From Spirochaetes bacterium ADurb.Bin110 (GTDB lineage Bacteria > Spirochaetota > Spirochaetia > Treponematales > Rectinemataceae), in contig MWDY01000189.1 in the NCBI GenBank assembly GCA_002070755.1, positions 1 to 5,732 of the forward strand: DNA of 5,732 bases. Reading direction: 5' to 3'. Shown one piece after another: positions 1 to 5,732 of this stretch. Numbering within the stretch: position 1 is the first letter of the stretch; the number at the start of each line of letters is the position of its first letter. The notes beneath the pieces were generated by a model. It saw only the letters and a list, made by a program, of their open reading frames with translations. It searched no databases and was not told the DNA's origin. Both the position numbers and the translations under genes were made by a program.

Positions 1-558
1 ATCAATATAGAGAAAATAGCTATTACCGATATCATTAATGATTGAAGGTGCACCCATGACAGGCATAAATCCGTCGGAAAAGAATAAAGTCACGCCATTG
101 CATATTCCCCACATGCCCATTGTTGCAATAAAAGGTGGAACATTAAAGCGGGTGACCAAAATACCATTGCCTAATCCTGGCAAAATCGCAACACAAAGAG
201 CCACAGCGCTTCCAATCACCACAACCCATGCAAGAGAAAGATTGCTGTTTGACAGCACTTGCATAACCTTGGCACCAAGCACCGATGAAAGGCCATAGAC
301 ATAGCCGATTGAAAGATCGATGCCTCCAGTAGTAACCACCAAGGTCTCCGCGGCCGCAAGCAAAAAGGTTCCTGTTGAAAGATGAATAATATTTTGGAAA
401 TTTGCGATATCAAAAAATCCTGAGCCCGTAAAGCTAAAAATGACGATCATAATGATAAGAAAAAGCATGGCCCAATTTCGTGCAGTAAATTGACCAATTG
501 GAGTTTGAAAAAAACTCAAGCTCGTGCTTCTTGGCTTAGTAGATTCACTTTGCATCAT
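1..558 (-). CDS. RbsC-like sugar ABC transporter permease (3' end cut off)
   Basis: Inner-membrane permease of a ribose/xylose-type (CUT2) sugar ABC importer, forming the channel fed by a periplasmic binding protein. The visible 186 codons start at ATG 558-556 and run open off the left edge. An AGGGGAT ribosome site (562-568) lies 5 bases upstream; a second ATG follows at once (555-553), so the start could be one codon later. A hydrophilic N-terminus is followed by hydrophobic segments at about residues 30-44, 60-76, 86-101, 109-127 and 142-160. Family hallmarks are TTGGIDLSIG (76-85) and a PGLGNGILVTRFNVPPFIATMG-like stretch (127-148), which match RbsC-family permeases. The family is usually about 320-350 residues, so a little under half is missing. 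It lies downstream of the binding-protein gene on the same strand, so one operon is likely. The substrate cannot be read from this part. Confidence 0.93.
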   Translation of the reverse strand, partial: MMQSESTKPRSTSLSFFQTPIGQFTARNWAMLFLIIMIVIFSFTGSGFFDIANFQNIIHLSTGTFLLAAAETLVVTTGGIDLSIGYVYGLSSVLGAKVMQVLSNSNLSLAWVVVIGSAVALCVAILPGLGNGILVTRFNVPPFIATMGMWGICNGVTLFFSDGFMPVMGAPSIINDIGNSYFLYID

Positions 559-602
559 GCTATCCCCTGGATTTCGTGCTTGCAGATTCTATTCATCTTC
601 AT

Positions 603-649
603 AAGCCCTATTGCCTTAAAAGCCCTATAAGCTTTATAGGCATTATAGG
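603..649. repeat. Short CCTAT/ATAGG repeat cluster with alternative hairpins
   Basis: AAGCCCTAT occurs twice (603-611 and 620-628). CCTATAA (624-630) can pair with TTATAGG at 634-640 (loop GCT) or with a second TTATAGG at 643-649. In the minus-strand transcript this gives two competing small hairpins in the leader of the permease gene. The cluster may be a slippage-prone or regulatory patch; no function is established. The ATTATA at 642-647 reads TATAAT on the minus strand, but no matching -35 was found. Confidence 0.4.
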
Positions 650-667
650 TCACTTTATCAGAGGATC

Positions 668-702
668 TCATATCTTCCCTTTTTTGGAAAGGGAAGATAT
701 GA
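668..702 (-). promoter_or_regulatory. Perfect 15-bp intergenic hairpin after the binding-protein gene
   Basis: The arms at 668-682 and 688-702 are exact reverse complements (TCATATCTTCCCTTT and its complement) around a 5-base loop. On the minus strand the hairpin begins 16 bases after the binding-protein stop codon and 109 bases before the permease start. No T-run follows it on the minus strand, so it does not look like a simple intrinsic terminator in that direction. Hairpins at this place in ABC operons often protect the upstream mRNA or reduce read-through, giving more binding protein than membrane subunit. That role is inferred here. On the plus strand a TTTTT run (711-715) lies 8 bases beyond, so weak plus-strand termination is also possible. 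Confidence 0.7.
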
Positions 703-718
703 ATATCATCTTTTTGAA

Positions 719-1702
719 TTATTGATAGATATACTGTTGCATCGCAGGATCATTCACATTGTCCTTAGTAAAAAATTCAAACCCTGGAATGATCTTTTTC
801 GGAACCTGTGCCTTTTGAGTGAGAAATTTGTACATCCACTCAACACCAAGAGAGCCCATTTCAGCAGGCTTCTGAGCCAGCACGAGGTCTAGCACGCCTT
901 TCTTCAGGTTATCGATATTGGCCGTTGTTGCATCCCACGATGCAATCTTGACTGCACCAACGAGACCTGCATTGACCACAGCCTGGTTAGCTCCTTGCGA
1001 ACTGAATACATTGGTACCAAATATTCCAACAATGTCCTTATCTTTTTGCAAAGCCGCAAGGGTTTGCTCCTGGGCTTTCTGTTGCACATCAAGACACCAC
1101 TCAACACCAACAAGTTTCATATTTGGAAATTCCGCAATACCTTCACGGAAGCCCTTGACCCTTCCTGCAACGGAAGAAACATCGGGATTGGTGGCTTGAC
1201 AGAAGACTTTACCCTTTTCTCCAACAAGCTTTGCAAGATTTTCTGCGATCATTTTTCCGCCCAACTCATTATCTGATCCAATATAGGAAAGGGGGAAGCT
1301 GTAGTCGGTGTTCGGTTTCGAATAATCTCCATCGCCAATGAAAGTATCTACGGTGATTATTTCAATGCCCTTATCATAAATTGCCTTTAGAGGAGCCTTC
1401 AATGCATCGACAGAAGTCGGAGCTATAAGCAAACCATCAAAACCGCCTCGTTGGGCGTATGCCTGCAGTATTGGCACCTGATATTCAGGTCCCCACGCTT
1501 TAGGATATTCCGCAACAATAATATTCACACCGAGCTCTTTTGCCTTAGCCTTCACCCCTTTTTCCATGGTCGTATAGAATGGATCCTGAACTCCAGGCAT
1601 AAACAAAAAGGTCAACTGCTTCTTTGTTGCTTGGCCGAATACTGGTACAACGGTAAGAAGAATGAGGAGAAAAGCTACAATAATACTATACCGTTTCTTC
1701 AT
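719..1702 (-). CDS. Periplasmic sugar-binding protein of an ABC importer (RbsB-like)
   Basis: Extracytoplasmic solute-binding protein of the periplasmic binding protein type 1 family (Peripla_BP_4, ribose/galactose type), 327 residues. ATG 1702-1700 is chosen because AAGGAGG (1708-1714) sits 5 bases upstream and the protein then opens with a signal peptide: MKKRY, a hydrophobic core at 6-21, and probable cleavage after G23 (VFG/QA). There is no lipobox cysteine, so the mature protein is probably soluble in the periplasm. Two Rossmann-like lobes are apparent, with family landmarks IITVDT (D119), YIGSDNELGGKM (140-151), GRVKGF (R181), SWDAT (D257) and AQKPAEMG (Q277). R181, D257 and Q277 match the usual sugar-contacting positions of RbsB. 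An upstream in-frame ATG at 1774-1772 would add 24 residues ahead of the signal peptide and is unlikely. The downstream gene is the RbsC-like permease. The sugar is unknown. Confidence 0.93.
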   Translation of the reverse strand: MKKRYSIIVAFLLILLTVVPVFGQATKKQLTFLFMPGVQDPFYTTMEKGVKAKAKELGVNIIVAEYPKAWGPEYQVPILQAYAQRGGFDGLLIAPTSVDALKAPLKAIYDKGIEIITVDTFIGDGDYSKPNTDYSFPLSYIGSDNELGGKMIAENLAKLVGEKGKVFCQATNPDVSSVAGRVKGFREGIAEFPNMKLVGVEWCLDVQQKAQEQTLAALQKDKDIVGIFGTNVFSSQGANQAVVNAGLVGAVKIASWDATTANIDNLKKGVLDLVLAQKPAEMGSLGVEWMYKFLTQKAQVPKKIIPGFEFFTKDNVNDPAMQQYIYQ

Positions 1703-1732
1703 ATAAACCTCCTTGAAGATTGCAAGGGTGTC

Positions 1733-1777
1733 ATATCCCGATCCTGGAATATGCATCCGATACTTGGTTAACAACCA
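1733..1777 (-). promoter_or_regulatory. Two small hairpins in the predicted leader of the binding-protein mRNA
   Basis: TGGTT (1765-1769) and AACCA (1773-1777) pair around a 3-base loop, right at the start point predicted from the sigma-54-like promoter. ATATCCC (1733-1739) and GGAATAT (1746-1752) pair, with one G-U in the minus-strand RNA, around a 6-base loop. Both lie in the roughly 75-base leader and do not cover the AAGGAGG site. They could stabilise the 5' end; chance cannot be excluded for stems this short. Confidence 0.3.
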
Positions 1778-1787
1778 TTTTTATATA

Positions 1788-1804
1788 AGCAAAAATTATG
1801 CCAA
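1788..1804 (-). promoter_or_regulatory. Sigma-54 (RpoN)-type -24/-12 promoter for the sugar ABC operon
   Basis: Read on the minus strand the site is TTGGCATAATTTTTGCT. Against the RpoN consensus YTGGCACG-N4-TTGCW it matches 11 of 13 specified positions, with the invariant GG (1802-1801) and GC (1790-1789) exactly 12 bases apart as that sigma factor requires. Counting 12 bases on puts the start of transcription near 1777, giving a leader of about 75 bases to the ATG at 1702. A sigma-70 reading (CATAAT or TATAAA as -10) lacks a fair -35 at normal spacing. The match is direct; use by RpoN is inferred, since no rpoN or enhancer-binding regulator is visible here. Confidence 0.55.
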
Positions 1805-1935
1805 TTTCTTAGCTATTAGGTAGGCAAGAAAAAATGCGAAAAATCGATCTAAATGGAAAGAAACCGAAGCCTTTTCAGGCAGTATTAAAATAAATTGTGA
1901 TATCTTTCTGCATAGATTGTTCTTTATGAATTCAA

Positions 1936-1951
1936 GTGGATAATTATCTAC
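1936..1951. promoter_or_regulatory. 16-base dyad, candidate regulator-binding site
   Basis: GTGGATAATTATCTAC is a palindrome with a perfect 10-base core (GATAATTATC) and one mismatched pair in the flanks. Its centre lies about 167 bases upstream of the predicted start site of the sigma-54-like promoter, a usual distance for an enhancer-binding activator. It is also about 200 bases before azlC, so it could serve either side. A half-like copy, GATAATTC, occurs at 1995-2002. The binding protein is not identifiable. Confidence 0.4.
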
Positions 1952-2010
1952 CCACCTATATGGATAGTTTACTAATAGAAATGTTGGCTATAAAGATAAT
2001 TCGCAGAGAG

Positions 2011-2020
2011 TAATGCATTA
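2011..2020. promoter_or_regulatory. Perfect 10-base palindrome TAATGCATTA
   Basis: An exact palindrome in the divergent region, 124 bases before azlC. It may be an operator half-way between the two transcription units, but 10-base palindromes also arise by chance in AT-rich DNA, and no second copy is present in the region. Confidence 0.2.
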
Positions 2021-2070
2021 AATAGAGACAAAAAGCCTACTAATGGTAACTCAACTCCATGTTTATGTCT

Positions 2071-2113
2071 TATTGTTAGGTCGTATTGTTGGTAATTTAT
2101 GCTAAACTAGATT
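2071..2113 (+). promoter_or_regulatory. Weak sigma-70-like promoter for azlCD overlapping a tandem repeat
   Basis: TTGTTG (2086-2091) and TAGATT (2108-2113) are separated by 16 bases, matching 3/6 and 4/6 of the -35 and -10 consensus. Transcription would start about 22 bases before the azlC ATG. The -35 lies in the second unit of a 13-base-spaced direct repeat: TATTGTTAGG (2071-2080) and TATTGTTGG (2084-2092). A protein bound to the repeat would probably affect this promoter. The repeat is plain in the sequence; the promoter call is tentative. Confidence 0.25.
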
Positions 2114-2143
2114 CTAATTGGATGTTGTAGGGCGATCTCAAAC

Positions 2144-2926
2144 ATGAAAAACGCAAAATCGTCATCCCAATCCGAGCGGAGTTCAATCCTTCGCGCTGCG
2201 TTCAAGGCAAGCATACCAGTGCTCTTAGGCTATGTCACATTGGGCACGGCCTTTGGGCTTACGCTCGTTGCGGCAGGTTTGCCATGGTGGCTTGCTCCAT
2301 TTATGGCGCTCGTGATCTATGCGGGCGCGGCTCAGTTCATGGCTGTAGGTCTCATTCAAAGTGGGGCTGGGCTCTTCGAAATTGCGCTTCTTACTCTCAT
2401 CATGAATGCGCGGCATATGGTTTATGGCCTATCGCTCCTTGAGCCGTTCAGCAGAGCGGGGAAATGGAAGCCCTACCTGATCTTTGGCCTTACCGATGAG
2501 ACCTATGGTCTACTGACCACGATCGAGCCTCCTGGCGATCTCGATAGGACGAAATTCTATGCAGCGATCACTATGCTCAACCAGGTCTATTGGTTTGTTG
2601 GCTGCAATATAGGAAGCCTTATGGGATCAGGCCTTGCCTTCGACATTACAGGCCTAGATTTTGCCCTTACGGCACTATTCATCGTGCTGCTCGTCGATCA
2701 AGTGAGAGCAGTGAAAAAGCTCGAGCCCTATTTAGCAGCGCTGCTCGGCTGTGTGCTGGCTCTTTTCATAAGTCCAAAGAACTTTCTTCTAATTGCGCTT
2801 GCGATTTCGACAGTAGTGCTAGCACTTTTACGAGAAAGAATAGAAGGAAGGCCTCGCGGCACAGCCAGCCAAGGCGCTCCAGAAAATGGCAAACAAGACT
2901 CAGTGGAGAAAGGAGGCATGCCATGA
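2144..2926 (+). CDS. azlC: AzlC-family branched-chain amino acid exporter, large subunit
   Basis: Large membrane subunit of a two-component amino-acid exporter. Characterised relatives are B. subtilis AzlC (4-azaleucine resistance), the YgaZ half of E. coli YgaZH and C. glutamicum BrnF, which move branched-chain amino acids out of the cell. The 260-residue protein has a short basic N-terminus and then family motifs in order: GYVTLGTAFG (29-38), YAGAAQFMAVGL (59-70), NARHMVYGLSL (88-98) and TDETYGLLT (117-125). Further hydrophobic segments follow at about 171-187, 194-210 and 213-229. The tail at 230-260 is hydrophilic and low in complexity, slightly longer than is usual for the family. The ribosome site is weak (AGGG, about 11 bases before ATG 2144), and no better in-frame start is seen. 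It overlaps azlD by four bases. The exact substrate is inferred from the family. Confidence 0.93.
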   Translation: MKNAKSSSQSERSSILRAAFKASIPVLLGYVTLGTAFGLTLVAAGLPWWLAPFMALVIYAGAAQFMAVGLIQSGAGLFEIALLTLIMNARHMVYGLSLLEPFSRAGKWKPYLIFGLTDETYGLLTTIEPPGDLDRTKFYAAITMLNQVYWFVGCNIGSLMGSGLAFDITGLDFALTALFIVLLVDQVRAVKKLEPYLAALLGCVLALFISPKNFLLIALAISTVVLALLRERIEGRPRGTASQGAPENGKQDSVEKGGMP

Positions 2927-3237
2927 CCTACTTCGTGCTTGTATGCCTTGTCATGGGGCTTGTTACCTATTTTACTCGGGCGCTTCCTTTCCTTTTCTTT
3001 TCTGCGAGAAAACCGCCAGCGCTTCTAAGTTTTCTTCAGAGATACCTGCCCGCGGAGGTCATGACTATTCTCGTCTTCTCTATGTATAAGGATATCGATT
3101 TTAGCGCTGCACCCTATGGAATTCCTGCGCTCGTCGCAGGGTCAATCACGGCGCTGCTCCATCTGTGGAAGAGGAATGTGCTTTTATCGATTGGAATTGG
3201 GACTGCGGTATACATGATTTTTATTCGAATAATATGA
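2923..3237 (+). CDS. azlD: AzlD-family branched-chain amino acid exporter, small subunit
   Basis: Small membrane partner of AzlC (family PF05437; compare YgaH and BrnE), 104 residues, normal for the family. ATG 2923 overlaps the azlC stop as ATGA, with a strong AGGAGG (2911-2916) 6 bases upstream inside azlC, so translation is probably coupled and subunit output matched. Hydrophobic segments lie at about residues 2-17, 44-54, 66-81 and 87-103. Family motifs are VTYFTRALPFLFF (14-26), RYLPAEVMTILVF (40-52) and a GIPALVAG...LHLWKRNVLLSIGIGTAVYM run (66-98). The reading frame stays open for about 330 bases further upstream inside azlC, but that stretch reads as a shadow and does not resemble AzlD. 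Confidence 0.94.
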   Translation: MTYFVLVCLVMGLVTYFTRALPFLFFSARKPPALLSFLQRYLPAEVMTILVFSMYKDIDFSAAPYGIPALVAGSITALLHLWKRNVLLSIGIGTAVYMIFIRII

Positions 3238-3266
3238 GGTAGCTAGGCGGCGCTCCTCGTAATTTT
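3233..3266 (+). terminator. Probable intrinsic terminator of azlCD
   Basis: Bases 3233-3243 (overlapping the azlD stop) pair with 3252-3261: seven Watson-Crick pairs of GAGG/AGC with CCTC/GCT around one bulged T (3240), extended outward by one G-T wobble and two A-T pairs. The loop is 8 bases and is followed directly by ATTTTCT. The short, bulged stem and T-rich rather than pure T tail make it a moderate match. On the minus strand no T-run follows, so it would not stop carB transcription, and I see no clear terminator for carB in 3238-3337. Confidence 0.45.
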
Positions 3267-3337
3267 CTCACGATTCGTCAAAAACCGATCCTCTTCGCAA
3301 TCTATCCATGATTTTTCAGGCAATTATTTGCATCTAT

Positions 3338-5732
3338 CTATCGATATTCTTCCCAGGGCTTTATTTCGATACCATGATTTTTCGCATATGCGAGCGACTC
3401 GATATACTGGCGTGCAGTTTTGATATTCGTAAAGAGCGGAATATTGAGGTCGATGGCCATTCTGCGGATGAGGTAGTCGTTTTGTAGTTCGTGTTTTCTG
3501 TTGTTTTTTGGGATATTGATCACGAGGTCGAAGACATGGCTGCGCATCAGGGTAAGTATATTGGGCTCTGCGTTCTCGAGCGGCCAATGGAGTGCCTGCG
3601 CTTCTATGTCATATTTCTTGAGAAACTGAGCCGTGCCATGTGATGCGTAGAGGGTGCAGCCCATTTCGACTAGTTTCTCTGCGCTCTCGAGGAAATCGAG
3701 TTTGTCTTCGATCGGGCCTGTCGACAAAAGCAGCTTCTTGACTTTGGGTGAATAGCCAACCGAGACCATTGCCTTCATAAAAGCATCGTCTAGCTCGCTG
3801 CCGATGCAGCCCACTTCTCCAGTCGAAGCCATCTCCACGCCGAGCACGGGGTCCGCGCCATGGAGGCGAGCAAAGCTGAACTGTGCTGCCTTGACTCCGA
3901 CCCATGGCTGGTCGTATAGCGCGTTCGGTGCCGCCTGTACTGCTTGGCCTAACATAGCCCGCGTTGCCAGATCTATCATGTTTATGCGCGAGACCTTGGA
4001 ACAGAAGGGGAAGGATCTGCTCGCTCTTAGGTTACATTCGATGACCATTACGCGGTTCTGCTTTGCGACGAATTGGATGTTGAAAGGACCGGTGATGTTG
4101 AGGGCGCTCGCGATTTTTTCGGTTATTCGAATGATTTTACGCACTGTTTCGACGTAGAGTCGCTGTGCTGGAAATACGACGGTGGCATCGCCCGAATGCA
4201 CGCCGGCATTTTCGAGATGTTCGGTTATGGCATGGTATAAGAGCTTTCCGTGCTTCGCCACTGCATCGATTTCGATTTCTTTTGCGTGCTCGATGAATTT
4301 AGAGATGACGACTGGGTGCTCCTGGGAGATGTCTAAAGCGAGTCCAAGGAAGGTCGCAAGGCTCTTATCGTCCCAAGCTACATTCATGGCAGCGCCTGAG
4401 AGCACATAGCTCGGCCGCACTAAAACGGGGTAGCCAACCGATCGTGCAAAGGCGAGTGCCTCCTCGTTGGTGGTGAGCTCGCTCCATGCCGGCTGTTCGA
4501 TATCGAGCTCATCTAGGAGCGAAGAGAACTTGTGTCTATCTTCCGCTTTGTCGATGTTCTGTGGGGATGTGCCGAGAATTAGCGCACCTGCATCGAATAG
4601 AGGCAGAGCTAGATTATTGGCGAGCTGCCCACCCATGGAAAGCAGTATTCCAGATGGCTCTTCGAATTCGTAGATATCCATGATGCGCTCGAAGTTCAGC
4701 TCCTCAAAATATAGCCTATCGCAGATATCGTAGTCTGTGCTCACGGTCTCGGGGTTACAATTGACCATAATCGTAGACTGGCCAAGGGTACGGCATGTTT
4801 CAGCGGCACTTACCGCACACCAGTCGAATTCGACACTGGAGCCTATGTGGTAGGGGCCGCTTCCTATGACAAGGATGCTGCCGTGCGATGGCTTTACGTC
4901 GTCGGATGGAATGATAACCGAATCGCCCGATAAAGATGTTGATGCAAATGAATGCGCGTAGGTAACATAGAGATAATTCGTTTGGGCAGGATATTCTGCG
5001 GCCAGGGTATCGATCTGACGCACCGAAGGCCGCAATCCTATAGTCTGGCGCCAACGCCGCACTTCAAGTTCGTGAATGCCAAAGATATGGGCAATTCCTG
5101 CATCCGAAAACCCAAGGCGCTTTGCGCGCACGAGCATGGCAGCGGTCTTGTCGTCGAGTGTGATCCCGGATGGTGCAACCTGAGCTTGTCTGGCCATTTG
5201 TGCAGCCTTCTGCATTTCTGATTCGCATTGTCTGATAGAATTGATTTTTCCAATGAACCAGGGATCGATACCGGTGAGTCTATTGATTTTTTGCACGCTC
5301 CAGCCTTCCGCAAGAGCTTGATACACTGCAAAAAGCCTTTTGTCTGTGGGTTTGGAGAGCGAAGCACGAAGCTTGCTTGATGCTATAGTTGTTCGGCCTC
5401 CGTCGCTCTGTAAGCCAAACTGGCTTGCGCCTGTCATACGGATAGCCTTCTGGAGCGCCTCCTCGAAGCTGCGGCCGATGGCCATCACTTCCCCTACGGA
5501 CTTCATCTCGCTGCCAATGTGTTTGTCTACTTCCTTGAATTTTGCGAGGTCCCAGCGCGGCATTTTTATGACGCAGTAATCTAGGGCGGGCTCGAAGCAA
5601 GCTGTTGTGACCCCTGTTATCTTATTGCGCAGATCGGTTAGGCAAAAGCCTAGCGCGAGTTTAGCGGCTACATAGGCCAGGGGGTAACCTGTAGCTTTGG
5701 AGGCGAGAGCCGAGCTGCGCGAAAGTCGGGCA
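3338..5732 (-). CDS. carB: Carbamoyl-phosphate synthetase large subunit, eukaryote-like type (5' end cut off)
   Basis: Makes carbamoyl phosphate from bicarbonate, ammonia (from CarA glutaminase) and two ATP, in the cytoplasm, for pyrimidine and arginine synthesis. The frame runs open to the right edge. The 797 visible residues begin with ARLSRSSALASKATG, matching the end of the first ATP-grasp domain (about residue 302 of E. coli CarB), so a full protein would be near 1,100 residues. Visible order: oligomerisation domain; second-half pre-ATP-grasp (LVIGSGPYHIGSSVEFDWC, 288-306); second ATP-grasp with RPSYVLSGAAM (439-449), EHLENAGVHSGDAT (505-517) and the metal ligands Q553, E565 and N567 in IECNLRASRSFPF; C-terminal MGS-like regulatory domain from about 668. 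Sequence throughout resembles animal CAD/CPS1 (SVEFDWC, LSMGGQ, VVISKFI, ASHGT, VINIPKNN) more than E. coli CarB. No frameshift or missing catalytic residue was seen in the visible part. It ends at TAG 3340-3338, convergent with azlD. Confidence 0.97.
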   Translation of the reverse strand, partial: ARLSRSSALASKATGYPLAYVAAKLALGFCLTDLRNKITGVTTACFEPALDYCVIKMPRWDLAKFKEVDKHIGSEMKSVGEVMAIGRSFEEALQKAIRMTGASQFGLQSDGGRTTIASSKLRASLSKPTDKRLFAVYQALAEGWSVQKINRLTGIDPWFIGKINSIRQCESEMQKAAQMARQAQVAPSGITLDDKTAAMLVRAKRLGFSDAGIAHIFGIHELEVRRWRQTIGLRPSVRQIDTLAAEYPAQTNYLYVTYAHSFASTSLSGDSVIIPSDDVKPSHGSILVIGSGPYHIGSSVEFDWCAVSAAETCRTLGQSTIMVNCNPETVSTDYDICDRLYFEELNFERIMDIYEFEEPSGILLSMGGQLANNLALPLFDAGALILGTSPQNIDKAEDRHKFSSLLDELDIEQPAWSELTTNEEALAFARSVGYPVLVRPSYVLSGAAMNVAWDDKSLATFLGLALDISQEHPVVISKFIEHAKEIEIDAVAKHGKLLYHAITEHLENAGVHSGDATVVFPAQRLYVETVRKIIRITEKIASALNITGPFNIQFVAKQNRVMVIECNLRASRSFPFCSKVSRINMIDLATRAMLGQAVQAAPNALYDQPWVGVKAAQFSFARLHGADPVLGVEMASTGEVGCIGSELDDAFMKAMVSVGYSPKVKKLLLSTGPIEDKLDFLESAEKLVEMGCTLYASHGTAQFLKKYDIEAQALHWPLENAEPNILTLMRSHVFDLVINIPKNNRKHELQNDYLIRRMAIDLNIPLFTNIKTARQYIESLAYAKNHGIEIKPWEEYR

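Larger units (their letters stand above)
1703..2143. other. Divergent AT-rich intergenic region between the ABC operon and azlCD
   Basis: This 441-base stretch separates genes read outward in both directions. I found no convincing protein-coding frame in it. It holds, from left to right, the ribosome site and two small leader hairpins of the binding-protein gene, a sigma-54-like promoter facing left, a 16-base dyad (1936-1951), perfect palindromes TGAATTCA (1927-1934) and TAATGCATTA (2011-2020), and a tandem repeat with a weak promoter facing azlC. No tRNA or recognised riboswitch was seen. It is long for a simple divergent promoter region, which leaves room for regulator binding. Confidence 0.8.

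Noticed and set aside
38..298. 86-codon plus-strand open frame at the left end
   Set aside because: It lies antisense to the conserved core of the RbsC-like permease and has no recognisable features.
642..647. Perfect TATAAT on the minus strand as an internal permease promoter
   Set aside because: No -35-like hexamer lies 16-18 bases upstream and no extended -10 TG is present; the sequence is also part of the local repeat cluster.
1703..1774. Upstream ATG at 1774-1772 extending the binding protein by 24 residues
   Set aside because: It lacks a good ribosome site, would bury the signal peptide, and lies within 3 bases of the predicted transcript start; ATG 1702 has AAGGAGG at ideal spacing.
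2087..2104. Second sigma-54-like site, TTGG...TATGCT, facing azlC
   Set aside because: The GG and GC doublets are 10 rather than 12 bases apart, and RpoN spacing is strict.
2590..2922. Upstream extension of the azlD reading frame inside azlC
   Set aside because: The translated stretch is Arg/Ser-rich and unlike AzlD, while ATG 2923 has a strong ribosome site and gives the usual family length.
3609..5600. Several open frames of 60-120 codons on both strands within carB
   Set aside because: They overlap a well-conserved coding sequence, have no family resemblance that I recognise and no ribosome sites; they are shadows of carB.

Overview
This looks like ordinary chromosomal DNA from a bacterium, with parts of three transcription units. 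The sugar-binding protein has a type I signal peptide and no lipobox cysteine, so a soluble periplasmic protein, and hence a two-membrane (diderm) cell, is likely. The carbamoyl-phosphate synthetase large subunit is of the type shared by animal CAD/CPS1 and some bacteria (Bacteroidota-like, from memory). A spirochaete or a Bacteroidota-related lineage would fit, but I cannot assign a phylum from this window. By eye, base composition differs along the window: 25/60 G+C at 781-840 in the ABC gene against 31/60 at 3661-3720 in carB. The intergenic DNA is clearly AT-rich.

Layout: (i) 1-1702, minus strand: a sugar-type ABC transporter operon. It is read from a periplasmic binding protein (719-1702) into an RbsC-like permease (558 to the window edge, 3' end cut off). 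A strong hairpin lies in the 160-base gap between them. No ATPase gene is visible; it may lie beyond the left edge. (ii) 1703-2143: a 441-base divergent intergenic region. It holds a good sigma-54-type -24/-12 promoter facing the binding-protein gene, an upstream dyad at an enhancer-like distance, further palindromes, and a weak candidate promoter with a tandem repeat facing azlC. (iii) 2144-3237, plus strand: azlC-azlD, a two-component branched-chain amino acid exporter. The two genes overlap by four bases and are followed by a probable intrinsic terminator. (iv) 3338-5732, minus strand: carB without its 5' part (roughly the first 300 residues), convergent with azlD.

The three units share no obvious pathway: sugar uptake, amino-acid export, and carbamoyl phosphate for pyrimidines/arginine. 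I see no mobile element, CRISPR array, RNA gene or defence system, and no sign of a wholly new system. The points most worth following up are the sigma-54-like promoter architecture and the eukaryote-like CarB with a CPS1/CAD-like regulatory domain.
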